A stretch of DNA of 57,023 nt. Origin: Streptomyces sp. MUM 2J. Its GTDB lineage: Bacteria > Actinomycetota > Actinomycetes > Streptomycetales > Streptomycetaceae. Each line of letters starts with the position of its first letter. Position 1 is the first letter of the stretch. Location: the NCBI RefSeq assembly GCF_022414535.1, contig NZ_JADWYM010000041.1, positions 1 to 57,023 on the forward strand, written 5' to 3'. Shown here one piece after another: positions 25,417 to 33,722 of this stretch. The position numbers were made by a program, and so were the translations under genes. The notes beneath the pieces are model-generated. The model saw only the letters and a program-made list of their open reading frames with translations, was not told the DNA's origin and did no database searches.

Positions 25417-25944
25417 GTGAACCACCGCTCCACCGCAGCGACGCTCGCGTCCTGCGCTCTCGCTCTCGCCGCGCTGACCGCCTGCGGATCGCACGACCCC
25501 GCCACGGCTCCCGCGGCGACCGCCTCCCGCACGCCGAAGTCCGCGTCCGCCACGGCCTCCGGTTCTCCCTCCGCGAGCCCGGCGGGCGGGGCGGACTCCG
25601 CACGGGAGGAGAGCGGGAGGCCGGCCGGCCGGGGGGCCGGCTCGGACGCGGGCCGGGAGACGGCAGCCGGACTGCCACCGCGTCCCGACGCCAACGGCGA
25701 GGCCGCCTACGTCCGTGCCCTGACCGCCATCGATCCGGACATCGTGCACGACGACGAGGACGGAGCCGTGGACCGGGGCCGCACACTGTGCCGCACCCTC
25801 CACGACCACCCCGACGACCGGGACCGGCAGACCGCCGAGGCGGAGAAGCGGTTCGTCTCGCCCGGACACCCGGACGGCTTCGGGCCGGCCAAGGCGGGAC
25901 GGATCGTGGACGCCGTGCGCGCCGGTCTGTGCCCCGGCCCCTGA
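25417..25944 (+). CDS. DUF732-type secreted lipoprotein
   Basis: GTG 25417 follows CAGGAGACCC and gives 175 residues. The signal is a lipoprotein signal (TLASCALALAALTACG, lipobox LTAC). Residues about 25-85 are a low-complexity Ala/Ser/Pro linker typical of surface-exposed lipoproteins. The folded C-terminal part (AAYVRALTAIDPDIVHDDED, RTLCRTLHDHP, FGPAKAGRIVDAVRAGLC) matches DUF732, a small helical domain with two cysteines likely forming a disulphide outside the cell. Function unknown. It lies 95 bases before the TerD-CAP fusion on the same strand. Confidence 0.8.
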   Translation: MNHRSTAATLASCALALAALTACGSHDPATAPAATASRTPKSASATASGSPSASPAGGADSAREESGRPAGRGAGSDAGRETAAGLPPRPDANGEAAYVRALTAIDPDIVHDDEDGAVDRGRTLCRTLHDHPDDRDRQTAEAEKRFVSPGHPDGFGPAKAGRIVDAVRAGLCPGP

Positions 25945-26039
25945 TCCCAGGGACCGTCCTCCCGGTCCTCCCCACGGGAACCGGCGCGGCCCGCCGGCCG
26001 TTGTCGGGGCAGGATTCCGATCGGCACCAGGGCGGCAGG

Positions 26040-27365
26040 ATGAGCGAGCTGGTCCCCGGGGCCCACATGCCCCTCCCGGACGGCGTGCTGGCACTCCGGG
26101 TACCCGGTCGCTTCGACCTCTGCGCACTCGTCACCGGCGGCGGGGGCAAGGTCACCGGCGACCGGGACTTCGTCTTCTACAACCAGCCGTCCGCCCCGGG
26201 TGTCCAGCTGACGGGGGAGACACTCAGGATCGAGCCGGCGCGGCTGCGCGCCGGTGCCAGCCGGGCGACCGTGGCGATCAGCGCAGCGGATCCGGGCACG
26301 CCGCTCGGACGGCTGCCGGTGCCCGTGCTGGGGATCGCCGACGCCCGCGGGCGCGTTCTCGCACGGTTCACTCCCTCGCCGCCCGGCCCGGAGACGGTCC
26401 TGCTGCTGGCGGAGATCTACCGGCGGGGCCCGGCATGGCGGCTGCGCGCGCTGGGCCAGGGGTACGCCGACGGACTGGCGGGCCTCGCACGGGACTTCGG
26501 CGTGGACGTGGTCGAGGACACCGCGGTGCCCCCCGCTGCCGGCCCGGTGCCGCCCCCGGCGCCGGAGCGCGTCACCGCGCCCGGCGGCCCTTCCGCCCGG
26601 GACGGCTTCCTCGTCCCGGTCAACGCGGCCCGTGCCGCGGCCGGGTCCCGGCCGGTCCTCACCGACGCGCGGCTCACCGGGGCCGCCCAGGCGCACGCCC
26701 GTGCGATGGCCGCGGCCGGCCGGCCCTGCGCCGAAGGGGCGGACGGGGTCTCGGTCCACCAGCGGGTGACCTCGGCCGGATACGCCTACCTCGCCGTGGG
26801 CGAGCACCTGGTCTCCGGTCCTCTCACCGCGCAGGAGTTCGTCGCGTACTGCCTGCGCGGTGAGAGGACCCGCCGCACCCTGCACGATCCGGCCTTCGGG
26901 CACGTCGGCCTGGGTCACTGCGCCGCGGGCGGCGACATCTACTGGACGGCGGTGTGGGCAGCGCCGCTCACACGGGACGGGCTGGCGCGGACGGAGGCCG
27001 AGGTCGCCGAACTCACCAACCGGGAGCGGGCACGGGCGGGCCTGCCGCCGCTGGGTGCCGATGTGCGGCTCGCCGCCGCCGCACGGGCCCACAGCGAGGA
27101 CATGGCCACCCGGGCATACCACGCGCACACCTCGCCGGACGGGACGCAGCCCTGGGACCGGGCCGCTGCGGCGGGCTCCGCCCGGCGCACGATCGGCGAG
27201 AACATCGCCTGCGGTCAGCGGTCCCCCGCCGAGGTGGTGGCGGGCTGGATGGACAGCCCCGGGCACCGCGCCAACATCCTCGCCCCCGCGTTCACGCACA
27301 TCGGTGTCGGCTTCGCCGGCGGCGGGCCGTCCGGCACCTACTGGACGCAGCTCTTCGGCGCCTGA
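26040..27365 (+). CDS. TerD domain fused to two CAP (SCP/PR1) domains
   Basis: ATG 26040 after GGCAGG gives 441 residues. Residues about 1-168 are a TerD domain (GRFDLCALVTGGGGKVTGDR, DFVFYNQPSAPG, ending RALGQGYADGLAGLARDFGV). Residues about 190-310 form a diverged CAP domain (FLVPVNAARAAAGSRPVLTD ... GHVGLGHCAAGGDIYWTAVW). Residues about 318-441 form a canonical YkwD-like CAP domain (AELTNRERARAGLPPLGADV, RAHSEDMATRAYHAHTSPDG, IGENIACG, WMDSPGHRANILAPAFTHIG, YWTQLFG). TerD proteins are cytoplasmic calcium-binding stress proteins, whereas CAP proteins are usually secreted; no signal peptide is present here. The role is unknown. Confidence 0.88.
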   Translation: MSELVPGAHMPLPDGVLALRVPGRFDLCALVTGGGGKVTGDRDFVFYNQPSAPGVQLTGETLRIEPARLRAGASRATVAISAADPGTPLGRLPVPVLGIADARGRVLARFTPSPPGPETVLLLAEIYRRGPAWRLRALGQGYADGLAGLARDFGVDVVEDTAVPPAAGPVPPPAPERVTAPGGPSARDGFLVPVNAARAAAGSRPVLTDARLTGAAQAHARAMAAAGRPCAEGADGVSVHQRVTSAGYAYLAVGEHLVSGPLTAQEFVAYCLRGERTRRTLHDPAFGHVGLGHCAAGGDIYWTAVWAAPLTRDGLARTEAEVAELTNRERARAGLPPLGADVRLAAAARAHSEDMATRAYHAHTSPDGTQPWDRAAAAGSARRTIGENIACGQRSPAEVVAGWMDSPGHRANILAPAFTHIGVGFAGGGPSGTYWTQLFGA

Positions 27366-27507
27366 TGTCCGGCGCTGCGCGCCGCGGTGGCGGGAAGTCG
27401 TCGCCCGGTCGGGAGCTTTCCCACGGACACGCGTTCCGTGTTGAACACCGAACGCCGCGATCCCCGTACCCATGGCAAAGAGCCGGGGGGTTCAGCGAGA
27501 GGTGACC

Positions 27508-29049
27508 ATGGCCGACGTGCCCGTTCCCGAAGACGAGTTGATCGCAGGCAGATACCGGCTGCTGCGCATCGTGCACCGGGAGACGAACCGCGTCTGCTGG
27601 TCCGGCGAGGACGTCGAGGCCGGGCGGCGCTGCCTGGTGACGCGGACGGGTCTGCCGGCACGGCCCGACACACCGGACGAGGAGAGCGCACGCCGCATCA
27701 CGGGCCGGGTACTGCGCATGGCGGAGACGATGGCACGCCTGTGCCCCGGCCGGGTCCCCGTGGTCGTCGACGCCGTCGTGGCTGAGGGAAGTCTGTGGAC
27801 CGTCACCGATGCCGTCGACGGGCCCCCGCTGGGGGAGATCCTCGGCGAGCGCGTCCGGTTCAGCCCGGTGCGGGCAGCGCGCATCGGTCTGGAGATCCTC
27901 GACGTGCTCCAGGCCGCGCACGACGAGGGCATCACACACGGCGAACTCAGCCCCGGCCAGGTGTTCGTGCAGGAGCACGGCCCGGTGCTCGTGGCCGGCT
28001 TCGGACTGGCGGGCACCACGCTGGCGCCACGCATGGCGGCACCCTCCTACGCCTCTCCGGAGCAGGCGCGCGACGAGCGGATCGGCCCCGCCGCCGACCT
28101 GTGGGCGCTGGGCGCGATCCTGTACACGATGGTCGAGGGCCGGCCCCCGTTCCGCGACCGGGACCGTACGGAGGCGACGCTGAAGGGTGTGGACCGGCTG
28201 CCGCTGCGCGCTCCGGTGCGCACCGGGCCCCTGACGCAGACCGTCCGGGGGCTGCTGCGCAAGAACTCGCGGGAGCGGCCGACACGTCCGGCGGTGCGTG
28301 AGGCGCTCACCCGGGTCCTGAACGAGGACGCGGCCCTCACCGAGGTGCCCGCGCCACGGCTGCGCCGCGCCTACGGCGCCGTGACCCGTCAGGGACGGAC
28401 GGGGCGCGGACGGGCCATGGCATTCGGGACGACGCTGGCCGTCGTCACCGTCGCCGTCGCGGTCTCGGCCGTCACCCTCCACACACCCGGCAGCACGGAG
28501 GCCGGGCCGCGGCCCGGCCGGTCCGCCGCGCCGTCGAGCCCGGCACGGCCGGGCACGACCCCCCCGGCCTCGCCCACCGCGCCCGCGGCCGGCTTCCGCA
28601 CCTACGAGGCGCCGGAGGGCTTCTCCGTGGCGCTGCCCGGCACGTGGCGGCGGCTGCGCACCACGCGCGTGGCCGGTCTGGCCTACCGCGTCGTGTTCGG
28701 CGCCGACGGCGATCCGCGCACCCTCGCGGTGACCTACAGCGAACGGGTCGGCCCGGACCCCGTCGCCGTGTGGCGGGAGGACGTCGAGCCGGGGCTGGAG
28801 AAGACGGGCGGGTACCGGCGGATCGGCGAGATCCACGCCACGTCGTACCAGGGCCACGAGGCCGCCGACATGCAGTGGATCGCCACCGCCGACGGCGAGC
28901 AGGTGCGGACCTTCGGGCGGGGCTTCCTGATCGGCGGCGGGCGCGGCTACTCGCTGCGCTTCACCGCCCCGGCCGCCGAGTGGACCGGGGCTGCCGGCCG
29001 GGAGGCCCTGGACGTGGCCCTGCGGACGTTCCGCCCTGCCCCGGACTGA
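27508..29049 (+). CDS. Transmembrane Ser/Thr pseudokinase with extracellular domain
   Basis: ATG 27508 (MADVPVPEDELIAGRYRLL), after GAGAGGTGACC, gives 513 residues; an upstream ATG 27472 is possible. Residues about 15-275 have the Hanks-kinase fold (LIAGRYRLLRIV ... YASPEQARDERIGPAADLWA LGAIL), but catalytic residues are lost: the HRD loop reads HGELSPGQVF, DFG reads GFG (VAGFGLAG), the glycine loop is degenerate and the VAIK lysine is not seen (CLVTRTG). A single membrane helix lies at about residues 304-325 (AFGTTLAVVTVAVAVSAVTL), followed by a Pro/Ala linker and an extracellular domain (FRTYEAPEGFSVALPGTWRR ... LRFTAPAAEW). It is probably a signalling scaffold. Confidence 0.85.
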   Translation: MADVPVPEDELIAGRYRLLRIVHRETNRVCWSGEDVEAGRRCLVTRTGLPARPDTPDEESARRITGRVLRMAETMARLCPGRVPVVVDAVVAEGSLWTVTDAVDGPPLGEILGERVRFSPVRAARIGLEILDVLQAAHDEGITHGELSPGQVFVQEHGPVLVAGFGLAGTTLAPRMAAPSYASPEQARDERIGPAADLWALGAILYTMVEGRPPFRDRDRTEATLKGVDRLPLRAPVRTGPLTQTVRGLLRKNSRERPTRPAVREALTRVLNEDAALTEVPAPRLRRAYGAVTRQGRTGRGRAMAFGTTLAVVTVAVAVSAVTLHTPGSTEAGPRPGRSAAPSSPARPGTTPPASPTAPAAGFRTYEAPEGFSVALPGTWRRLRTTRVAGLAYRVVFGADGDPRTLAVTYSERVGPDPVAVWREDVEPGLEKTGGYRRIGEIHATSYQGHEAADMQWIATADGEQVRTFGRGFLIGGGRGYSLRFTAPAAEWTGAAGREALDVALRTFRPAPD

Positions 29050-29154
29050 GGTCCGGGGCGCACGGCCGGGAGCGGAGCGGGCCGGGGCCGAGCGGGATCG
29101 TGCCGCAGCGGGGCGGAGTTCGCCCCGGACCCGGTGTCCGGGCCACGTGGTTGT

Positions 29155-29631
29155 ATGGCACGCATGTTCAACATGGCGTTCTCACGGTCCCTCACGGTCG
29201 ACGACGTGGTGGCCATGCTCGGTGAAGTGGTGCCGCCCGGCACGCAGTTGCTGGTGCAGGACGGTGACTGGGACGTACCCGACGAGGTGACGGGGCTGTG
29301 GGCACGTCTGCGGGACACCGGAGATCCGGCTTGGCCGCTCGCCCTTGAGGTGCTCGTGTGCCCGTGCGACCTGGGGCCCTACCCCGACCTGCGTGTCGCT
29401 GAGCACATCGGCGCACGCCTGGGGATGGACGTCCTGTGCGACGTCGACCCGGCCGTGTGCGAGGTCGACCCCTCCGATCCGTACTACGTGCTGGCCCTGG
29501 TCGGCGGCCGGTGGTTCCTCGCGAGCACGGCCGGCACCCGGTTCGCGGGACCGTACACCGATGGGTCCCGGGAGTGGCCGGGGGACAAGGCCGTCGCGTT
29601 GATCCGGCCGGTGGTGGTGCGCACTCGCTGA
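29155..29631 (+). CDS. Hypothetical protein
   Basis: A 158-residue protein if ATG 29155 is used; GTG 29134 and ATG 29164 are alternatives and no clear ribosome site favours one. It appears to be a single cytoplasmic alpha/beta domain: FSRSLTVDDVVAMLGEVVPP, LLVQDGDWDVPDEVTGLWAR, then EHIGARLGMDVLCDVDPA and YYVLALVGGRWFLAS. The acidic pattern DPAVCEVDPSDPYY is distinctive but I do not recognise a family. No signal peptide or membrane segment. The C-terminus reads as a beta-rich immunity-protein-like fold, which is only an impression. Confidence 0.65.
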   Translation: MARMFNMAFSRSLTVDDVVAMLGEVVPPGTQLLVQDGDWDVPDEVTGLWARLRDTGDPAWPLALEVLVCPCDLGPYPDLRVAEHIGARLGMDVLCDVDPAVCEVDPSDPYYVLALVGGRWFLASTAGTRFAGPYTDGSREWPGDKAVALIRPVVVRTR

Positions 29632-29755
29632 GCGGTGCGCGGGCAGCCCGATCGGGGCGATCAGCCGCGCCGCCCTGCGATGTGACGATCCGCCCGGCAC
29701 CTCGCCCTTGCCCGTGGGCCGGCGGGTGGTCCCGTGCGGCCGGCATGACGTCGGG

Positions 29756-29977
29756 TCAGACCTCGTGCGGTGCGAAGAGTTCAAGGTGGCCGCAGGCGGG
29801 GCACCGGTAGGCGTCGATCTGGTACCGCGGGCGGCCCCAGCGCTTGGCTCCTCCGAGGAGTCCACGCTCCAGGGGCCCGGCTATCCAGCGGGCGTACCCG
29901 CTGGCGCGGTCACCGGTGTCCTCGATGAAGCCGGGCTGCAGGCCGACGGTCCGGCACTGGGTGCACGTTACTTCCAC
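29756..29977 (-). CDS. Small zinc-ribbon protein
   Basis: GTG 29977 gives 73 residues; the frame is open far upstream but only this part is protein-like. Two CxxC knuckles, VTCTQCRTVG and YRCPACGHLELF, bracket a basic central segment (GYARWIAGPLERGLLGGAKR), forming a four-cysteine zinc ribbon. No ribosome site is visible, but TACAGT lies just upstream of the GTG, so a leaderless transcript is possible. Such proteins may bind nucleic acid or serve as small metal-binding adapters. Function unknown. Confidence 0.7.
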   Translation of the reverse strand: MEVTCTQCRTVGLQPGFIEDTGDRASGYARWIAGPLERGLLGGAKRWGRPRYQIDAYRCPACGHLELFAPHEV

Positions 29978-30105
29978 GGCCGTACTGTAGAGGAGGGCGC
30001 CGACGGGGTCCTGACCGGGCGTCCCGTCCAGGGGCGGGTGCGGCGTTCGGGGACGGGGCCGCCGCCGCGGCGAGCGCGCCGGATCCTGACCGGGCGCGAG
30101 CCGTG

Positions 30106-30603
30106 TCACCGGGTGGTGTGGCGGCGCCGCGCCCACAGGGGCAGCGCGAACCAGCACAGCAGGTACCAGGCGACGACGGCGGTCACCAGCCATGGCACGA
30201 ACGTCCCGTGGGTGGCCACCCGCAGGATCAGCAGCAGCGAGGACGCCATGGTGGCCAGCAGCAGCACCAGGCCGGCCAGGGTCAGCTTGGCGGCCCAGCG
30301 CACGGCCTGCGGTTTGACCCGGCGTCCGGCGACCATCCGGTGCAGGGAGACGGGGCCGACCAGGGCACCGGTCGCGCAGGCGCCGAGAACCACGGTGACG
30401 ACGTAGATCGACCGTTCGGTGTCCTCCAGCTGGAGGAAGCGCGGCGTGAACACCACGGTGAGCAGGAACCCGAAGAGGATCTGCACGCCGGTCTGGGCGA
30501 CGCGGACCTCCTGGATCAGCTCGACCCACATCCGGTCCGCGCGTTCCTCCTCGGTCTCGTCGCGTCCGGTGCGCTTGCCCGGCTGCTGTCCGGTGACCGG
30601 CAC
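30106..30603 (-). CDS. DUF6328 family membrane protein
   Basis: The GTG at 30603, with GGAGGAGAC in front, gives 165 residues; the frame extends to 30837 but without homology. An acidic N-terminal stretch (RDETEEERADRMWVELIQEV) precedes four predicted membrane helices (TGVQILFGFLLTVVFTP; IYVVTVVLGACATGALVGPV; LTLAGLVLLLATMASSLLLI; VPWLVTAVVAWYLLCWFALP). This is the layout of the DUF6328 family of Streptomyces. Function unknown. It follows the aldo/keto reductase gene in the same direction after 100 bases. Confidence 0.82.
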   Translation of the reverse strand: MPVTGQQPGKRTGRDETEEERADRMWVELIQEVRVAQTGVQILFGFLLTVVFTPRFLQLEDTERSIYVVTVVLGACATGALVGPVSLHRMVAGRRVKPQAVRWAAKLTLAGLVLLLATMASSLLLILRVATHGTFVPWLVTAVVAWYLLCWFALPLWARRRHTTR

Positions 30604-30703
30604 GTCTCCTCCCGATTCGTTCGCCGACGACGTCTCCTCCCCCGGACGGGTTCCCTGTCCGGGCCGGATCCGATCGTCGCCGGGCAACAGGAGTCCCTCC
30701 GTC

Positions 30704-31687
30704 CTACCAGCGGCTCTCGACCTGGTCCTGGATCCGCCGCTCGTACAGGTCCCGGACGGCGGCCAGCGTGGCCGTGTCCAGCTCGGGCAGCCGGCCGGCG
30801 GCCGCGTTGGCGCGGGCCTGCTCGGGGGTGCGGGCACCGGGGATGACGGTGGTGACCCCGGGCTGCTGGATGATCCACCGCAGGGCGAGCTGCGCGGGGG
30901 TGTACCCGTCGGGGGCGAGGGCGGAGAACTCGGCCGCCGCCTCGACGCCGGTGGTGTAGTCGACGCCGGAGAAGGTCTCGCCGACGTCGAAGGCCTCGCC
31001 CCGCCGGTTGTAGGTGCGGTGGTCGTCGGCGGCGAAGACGGTCTCCCGGGTGTACCTGCCGGACAACAGGCCGGAGGCGAGGGGAACGCGGGCGATGATG
31101 CCGACGCCCGCCTCGCGGGCCGCCGGGAGCACCTCCCGCAGTGGCTTCATGCGGAAGGGGTTGAGGATGATCTGCACGCTCGCCACGTTCGGCCGGGCGA
31201 TCGCGGTGAGAGCCTCCGCGCAGGTCTCGACGCTGACTCCGTAGGCGGCCACGCGTTCCTCGGCCACCAGCGTGTCGAGGGCATCGTACACCTCGTCCGA
31301 GGAGTAGACGGGGGTGGGCGGGCAGTGCAGCTGGACCAGGTCGATGCGGTCGACGCCCAGATTGCGGCGGGAGCGGTCGTTCCAGGCGCGGAAGTTGTCC
31401 AGGACGTAGTTCTGCGGGATCTGCCCGACGCGGCGGCCCATCTTGGTCGCTACCAGGACGTGCAGGTCGGGCCTGCTGCTCTGGAAGGTCGCGATGGTCT
31501 GCTCGCTGCGGCCGTCGCCGTACACGTCGGCGGTGTCGAAGAAGGTCACCCCCGACTCGGCCGCTGCCTCCAGCACCGAGAGGGCCACCTTGTGGTCGAC
31601 GTCTCCCCAGTCGGCCCCCAGCTGCCATGTGCCGAGGCCGACGACGGAGGCGTGCTGACCCCACCTGTCGAATGCGCGCTCTTCCAT
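30704..31687 (-). CDS. Aldo/keto reductase
   Basis: ATG 31687 (MEERAFDRWGQHASVVGLGT) gives 327 residues. Family motifs are GVTFFDTADVYGDGRSEQTI (active-site Asp and Tyr), KMGRRVGQIPQNY (Lys), DLVQLHCPP (His) and the C-terminal NADPH-binding VIPGARTPEQARANAAA. The catalytic tetrad is complete. Members reduce aldehydes or ketones with NADPH. The 73-base gap to the upstream flavoprotein gene (31761-32978, same strand) suggests an operon of two oxidoreductases, but no pathway can be assigned. Confidence 0.92.
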   Translation of the reverse strand: MEERAFDRWGQHASVVGLGTWQLGADWGDVDHKVALSVLEAAAESGVTFFDTADVYGDGRSEQTIATFQSSRPDLHVLVATKMGRRVGQIPQNYVLDNFRAWNDRSRRNLGVDRIDLVQLHCPPTPVYSSDEVYDALDTLVAEERVAAYGVSVETCAEALTAIARPNVASVQIILNPFRMKPLREVLPAAREAGVGIIARVPLASGLLSGRYTRETVFAADDHRTYNRRGEAFDVGETFSGVDYTTGVEAAAEFSALAPDGYTPAQLALRWIIQQPGVTTVIPGARTPEQARANAAAGRLPELDTATLAAVRDLYERRIQDQVESRW

Positions 31688-31760
31688 GCGCCCAGTCTGA
31701 CACCCGTCCCGGCCGCACAGCGGAAGGGAGCGCTCCGCGCGTTCGCCTGGACGCCCGGTG

Positions 31761-32978
31761 TCACCTGCGGGAAGCGAGCGCCCGGGCGTGGGCCGTCCGG
31801 GCGACCTTCGGGCCCAGCCAGCGCTTGAACCGGCGCAGCGGCTCCAGCCGCCCGGCCGCCCGGTCGAGCCGGTAGTAGAGCTGGGGCGGCACGTGCGGCA
31901 GCAGGGGTGAGTGGCGCTGGCCGAGCAGGGCGAACATCTGCTCCGGGGGCAGATCGATGTAGCGCGGCAGGTTCTCGTACCACTGCGCGCTGTAGCGGGC
32001 GGCGCTCTGCACCGACAGCAGCGCGGCCCTGCGCTCCCGCTCGTAGGCGGGCAGCGCCAGGGCGGGGTCGCCGTACTCGCGCAGCGCCCCGGCCAGGGCC
32101 ATGGCGTCCTCCAGGGCGAGGGTGGTGCCGGCACCGATGGAGTAGTGGGTGGTGTGGGCCGCGTCGCCGAGCAGGACGAGGTTGCCGCGGTGCCAGGTGC
32201 GGTTGGTGAGGGTGCGGAAGGTCAGCCAGGGTGCGCTGCCGTCGGCCGGGGAGCGGCCGATGAGGGAGCGGCCGTCCAGGACGTGGGCGAACAGTTTCTC
32301 CAGCAGGGCCAGGGCGTCGGCCTCGCCGGCCCGGTCCAGGCCGAGGCCGGTGAAGGTCTCGGGGGCGCATTCGACGACGCAGGTGCTGCGGTCGGGGCCG
32401 TACCCGTAGCCGTAGCACCAGATCCAGCCGTGCCCGGTCTCGACGAAGGCGAAGGTGAAGGCGTCGAAGACCTTGCTGGTGCCGAGCCAGATGTAGGAGT
32501 TGCGGCCGGCTCGCACGTCGGTGCCGAAGTGGCCGGCGTGCCGGGTGCGCAGGGCGCTGTGGACGCCGTCGGCAGCGACGACGAGGTCCGCGGCCGGGAC
32601 GTTGCGTTCGGTGATCTCGTGCTCGAACTCCAGCCGTACGCCCAGGGAGCGGGCGCGTTCGGCGAGGATCCGCAGGAGGCGGTGGCGGCCGATGCCGAAT
32701 CCCTCGTCGCCCCGGTGCCGCGTGTTCAGGTCGCGGACGTGTGCGACGCCGTCGTTCCAGCGGACGGACGCCTCGGCGACGGCGTGGGCCGACTCGGGGT
32801 CGTGCGCCTGGAGCCGGTCGAGCAGTCCCCGCCAGTAGGTGACACCCCAGCCGTAGGTCGACCCCTCGGGGTCGCGTTCGTGGACGGTGATGTCGTGGGA
32901 CGGATCCTGCCGCTTCAGCAGGATGGACAGGTACAGACCGGCGGGTCCGCCTCCGACGCAGGCGACCTTCACACACAC
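31761..32978 (-). CDS. FAD-dependent monooxygenase, salicylyl-CoA 5-hydroxylase-like
   Basis: The 405-residue protein has the class A flavin monooxygenase motifs: VACVGGGPAGLYLSILLKRQ, the DG motif VVAADGVHSALRTRH and the GD motif NLVLLGDAAHTTHYSIGAGT. The N-terminal run DPSHDITVHERDPEGSTYGW resembles the hydroxylase half of bifunctional salicylyl-CoA 5-hydroxylase / 2-aminobenzoyl-CoA monooxygenase; the fused C-terminal flavin-reductase/oxidoreductase half is missing. It therefore likely hydroxylates an aromatic CoA ester, but no aromatic-CoA ligase or ring-cleavage genes are near. The start is ATG 32978, followed by the mel promoter region. Confidence 0.85.
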   Translation of the reverse strand: MCVKVACVGGGPAGLYLSILLKRQDPSHDITVHERDPEGSTYGWGVTYWRGLLDRLQAHDPESAHAVAEASVRWNDGVAHVRDLNTRHRGDEGFGIGRHRLLRILAERARSLGVRLEFEHEITERNVPAADLVVAADGVHSALRTRHAGHFGTDVRAGRNSYIWLGTSKVFDAFTFAFVETGHGWIWCYGYGYGPDRSTCVVECAPETFTGLGLDRAGEADALALLEKLFAHVLDGRSLIGRSPADGSAPWLTFRTLTNRTWHRGNLVLLGDAAHTTHYSIGAGTTLALEDAMALAGALREYGDPALALPAYERERRAALLSVQSAARYSAQWYENLPRYIDLPPEQMFALLGQRHSPLLPHVPPQLYYRLDRAAGRLEPLRRFKRWLGPKVARTAHARALASRR

Positions 32979-33187
32979 CCCCAGTGATTACCGAACGCTG
33001 TCATGTGGCAACGCAGGGTATCAGCACCCGGGTCGGCCCACCCGCCCCCTCTTTCGCGTCATTTCCGCGGCGTGAGCCGCGTCACCACGACAGGGGCGGG
33101 CGGCGAAGGTTCACCGCGAACGCCCGCGCACGGAGAAGGAATTACCTCTTCCGGTAGTGCAGGACCGATGACCGCAGCAAGATCATC

Positions 33188-33216
33188 TTGGTTCAAGACT
33201 GTACGACATGTACTCA
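33188..33216 (+). promoter_or_regulatory. Candidate melC promoter
   Basis: TTGGTT (33188-33193), a 17-base spacer, then TACTCA (33211-33216) in an AT-rich patch about 105 bases before the melC1 start. The interval 32979-33320 contains no gene. It is a reasonable housekeeping-type promoter but was picked by eye. Confidence 0.4.
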
Positions 33217-33320
33217 ATTGTCCTGATCGCAGCCAACCGGATGCGGGCGATTTCTCCCGGTCCCAGTGGCCTCGATAGGCATGCGGCATCACCCGCCGAC
33301 CACGTCCCCGGAGGTCCCGC

Positions 33321-33689
33321 ATGCCGGAACTCAGCCGTCGCCGCGCGCTCACCGCCGCAGCCGCCCTCGCCGCCACGGCCGCGGGCGCGCAGGCCCTCAC
33401 CGCGCTGCCCGCCCACGCCGCCGAGCACCCGCACGACGCCCCCGCCCCCTTCGACGAGATCTACCACGGCCGCCGCATAGCGGGCCGGCCGGTGGCCGGG
33501 GGCGGCCACCACCACGGTGGATACGCCGTGTTCGTCGACGGGGTGGAACTGCACGTGATGCGCAACGCCGACGGCAGCTGGATCAGCGTCGTCAGCCACT
33601 ACGACCCGGTGGCCACGCCGCGCGCCGCCGCCCGCGTCGCGGTGGACGAGCTGCAGGGCGCGCAGTTGCTGCCGCTTCCCGTCAACTGA
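33321..33689 (+). CDS. melC1: Tyrosinase copper chaperone MelC1
   Basis: The 122-residue caddie protein carries a Tat signal peptide (SRRRALTAAAALAATAAGAQ, with twin arginines, cleavage near AHAAEHPH). The mature part has the copper-donating histidine cluster GGHHHGGYAVFVDGVELHVM and the conserved WISVVSHYDPVATPRAAAR. MelC1 loads copper into apotyrosinase and carries it through the Tat system. It lies 33 bases upstream of melC2, forming the melC operon known from Streptomyces (mel/melC). Confidence 0.95.
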   Translation: MPELSRRRALTAAAALAATAAGAQALTALPAHAAEHPHDAPAPFDEIYHGRRIAGRPVAGGGHHHGGYAVFVDGVELHVMRNADGSWISVVSHYDPVATPRAAARVAVDELQGAQLLPLPVN

Positions 33690-33722
33690 CCAGCACTCAC
33701 GCATCCTTGGAGCCGACCAGCC

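Noticed and set aside
30604..30837. N-terminal extension of the DUF6328 protein
   Set aside because: The 78 extra residues are Pro/Arg/Thr-rich and overlap the end of the aldo/keto reductase gene, whereas GGAGGAGAC precedes GTG 30603.
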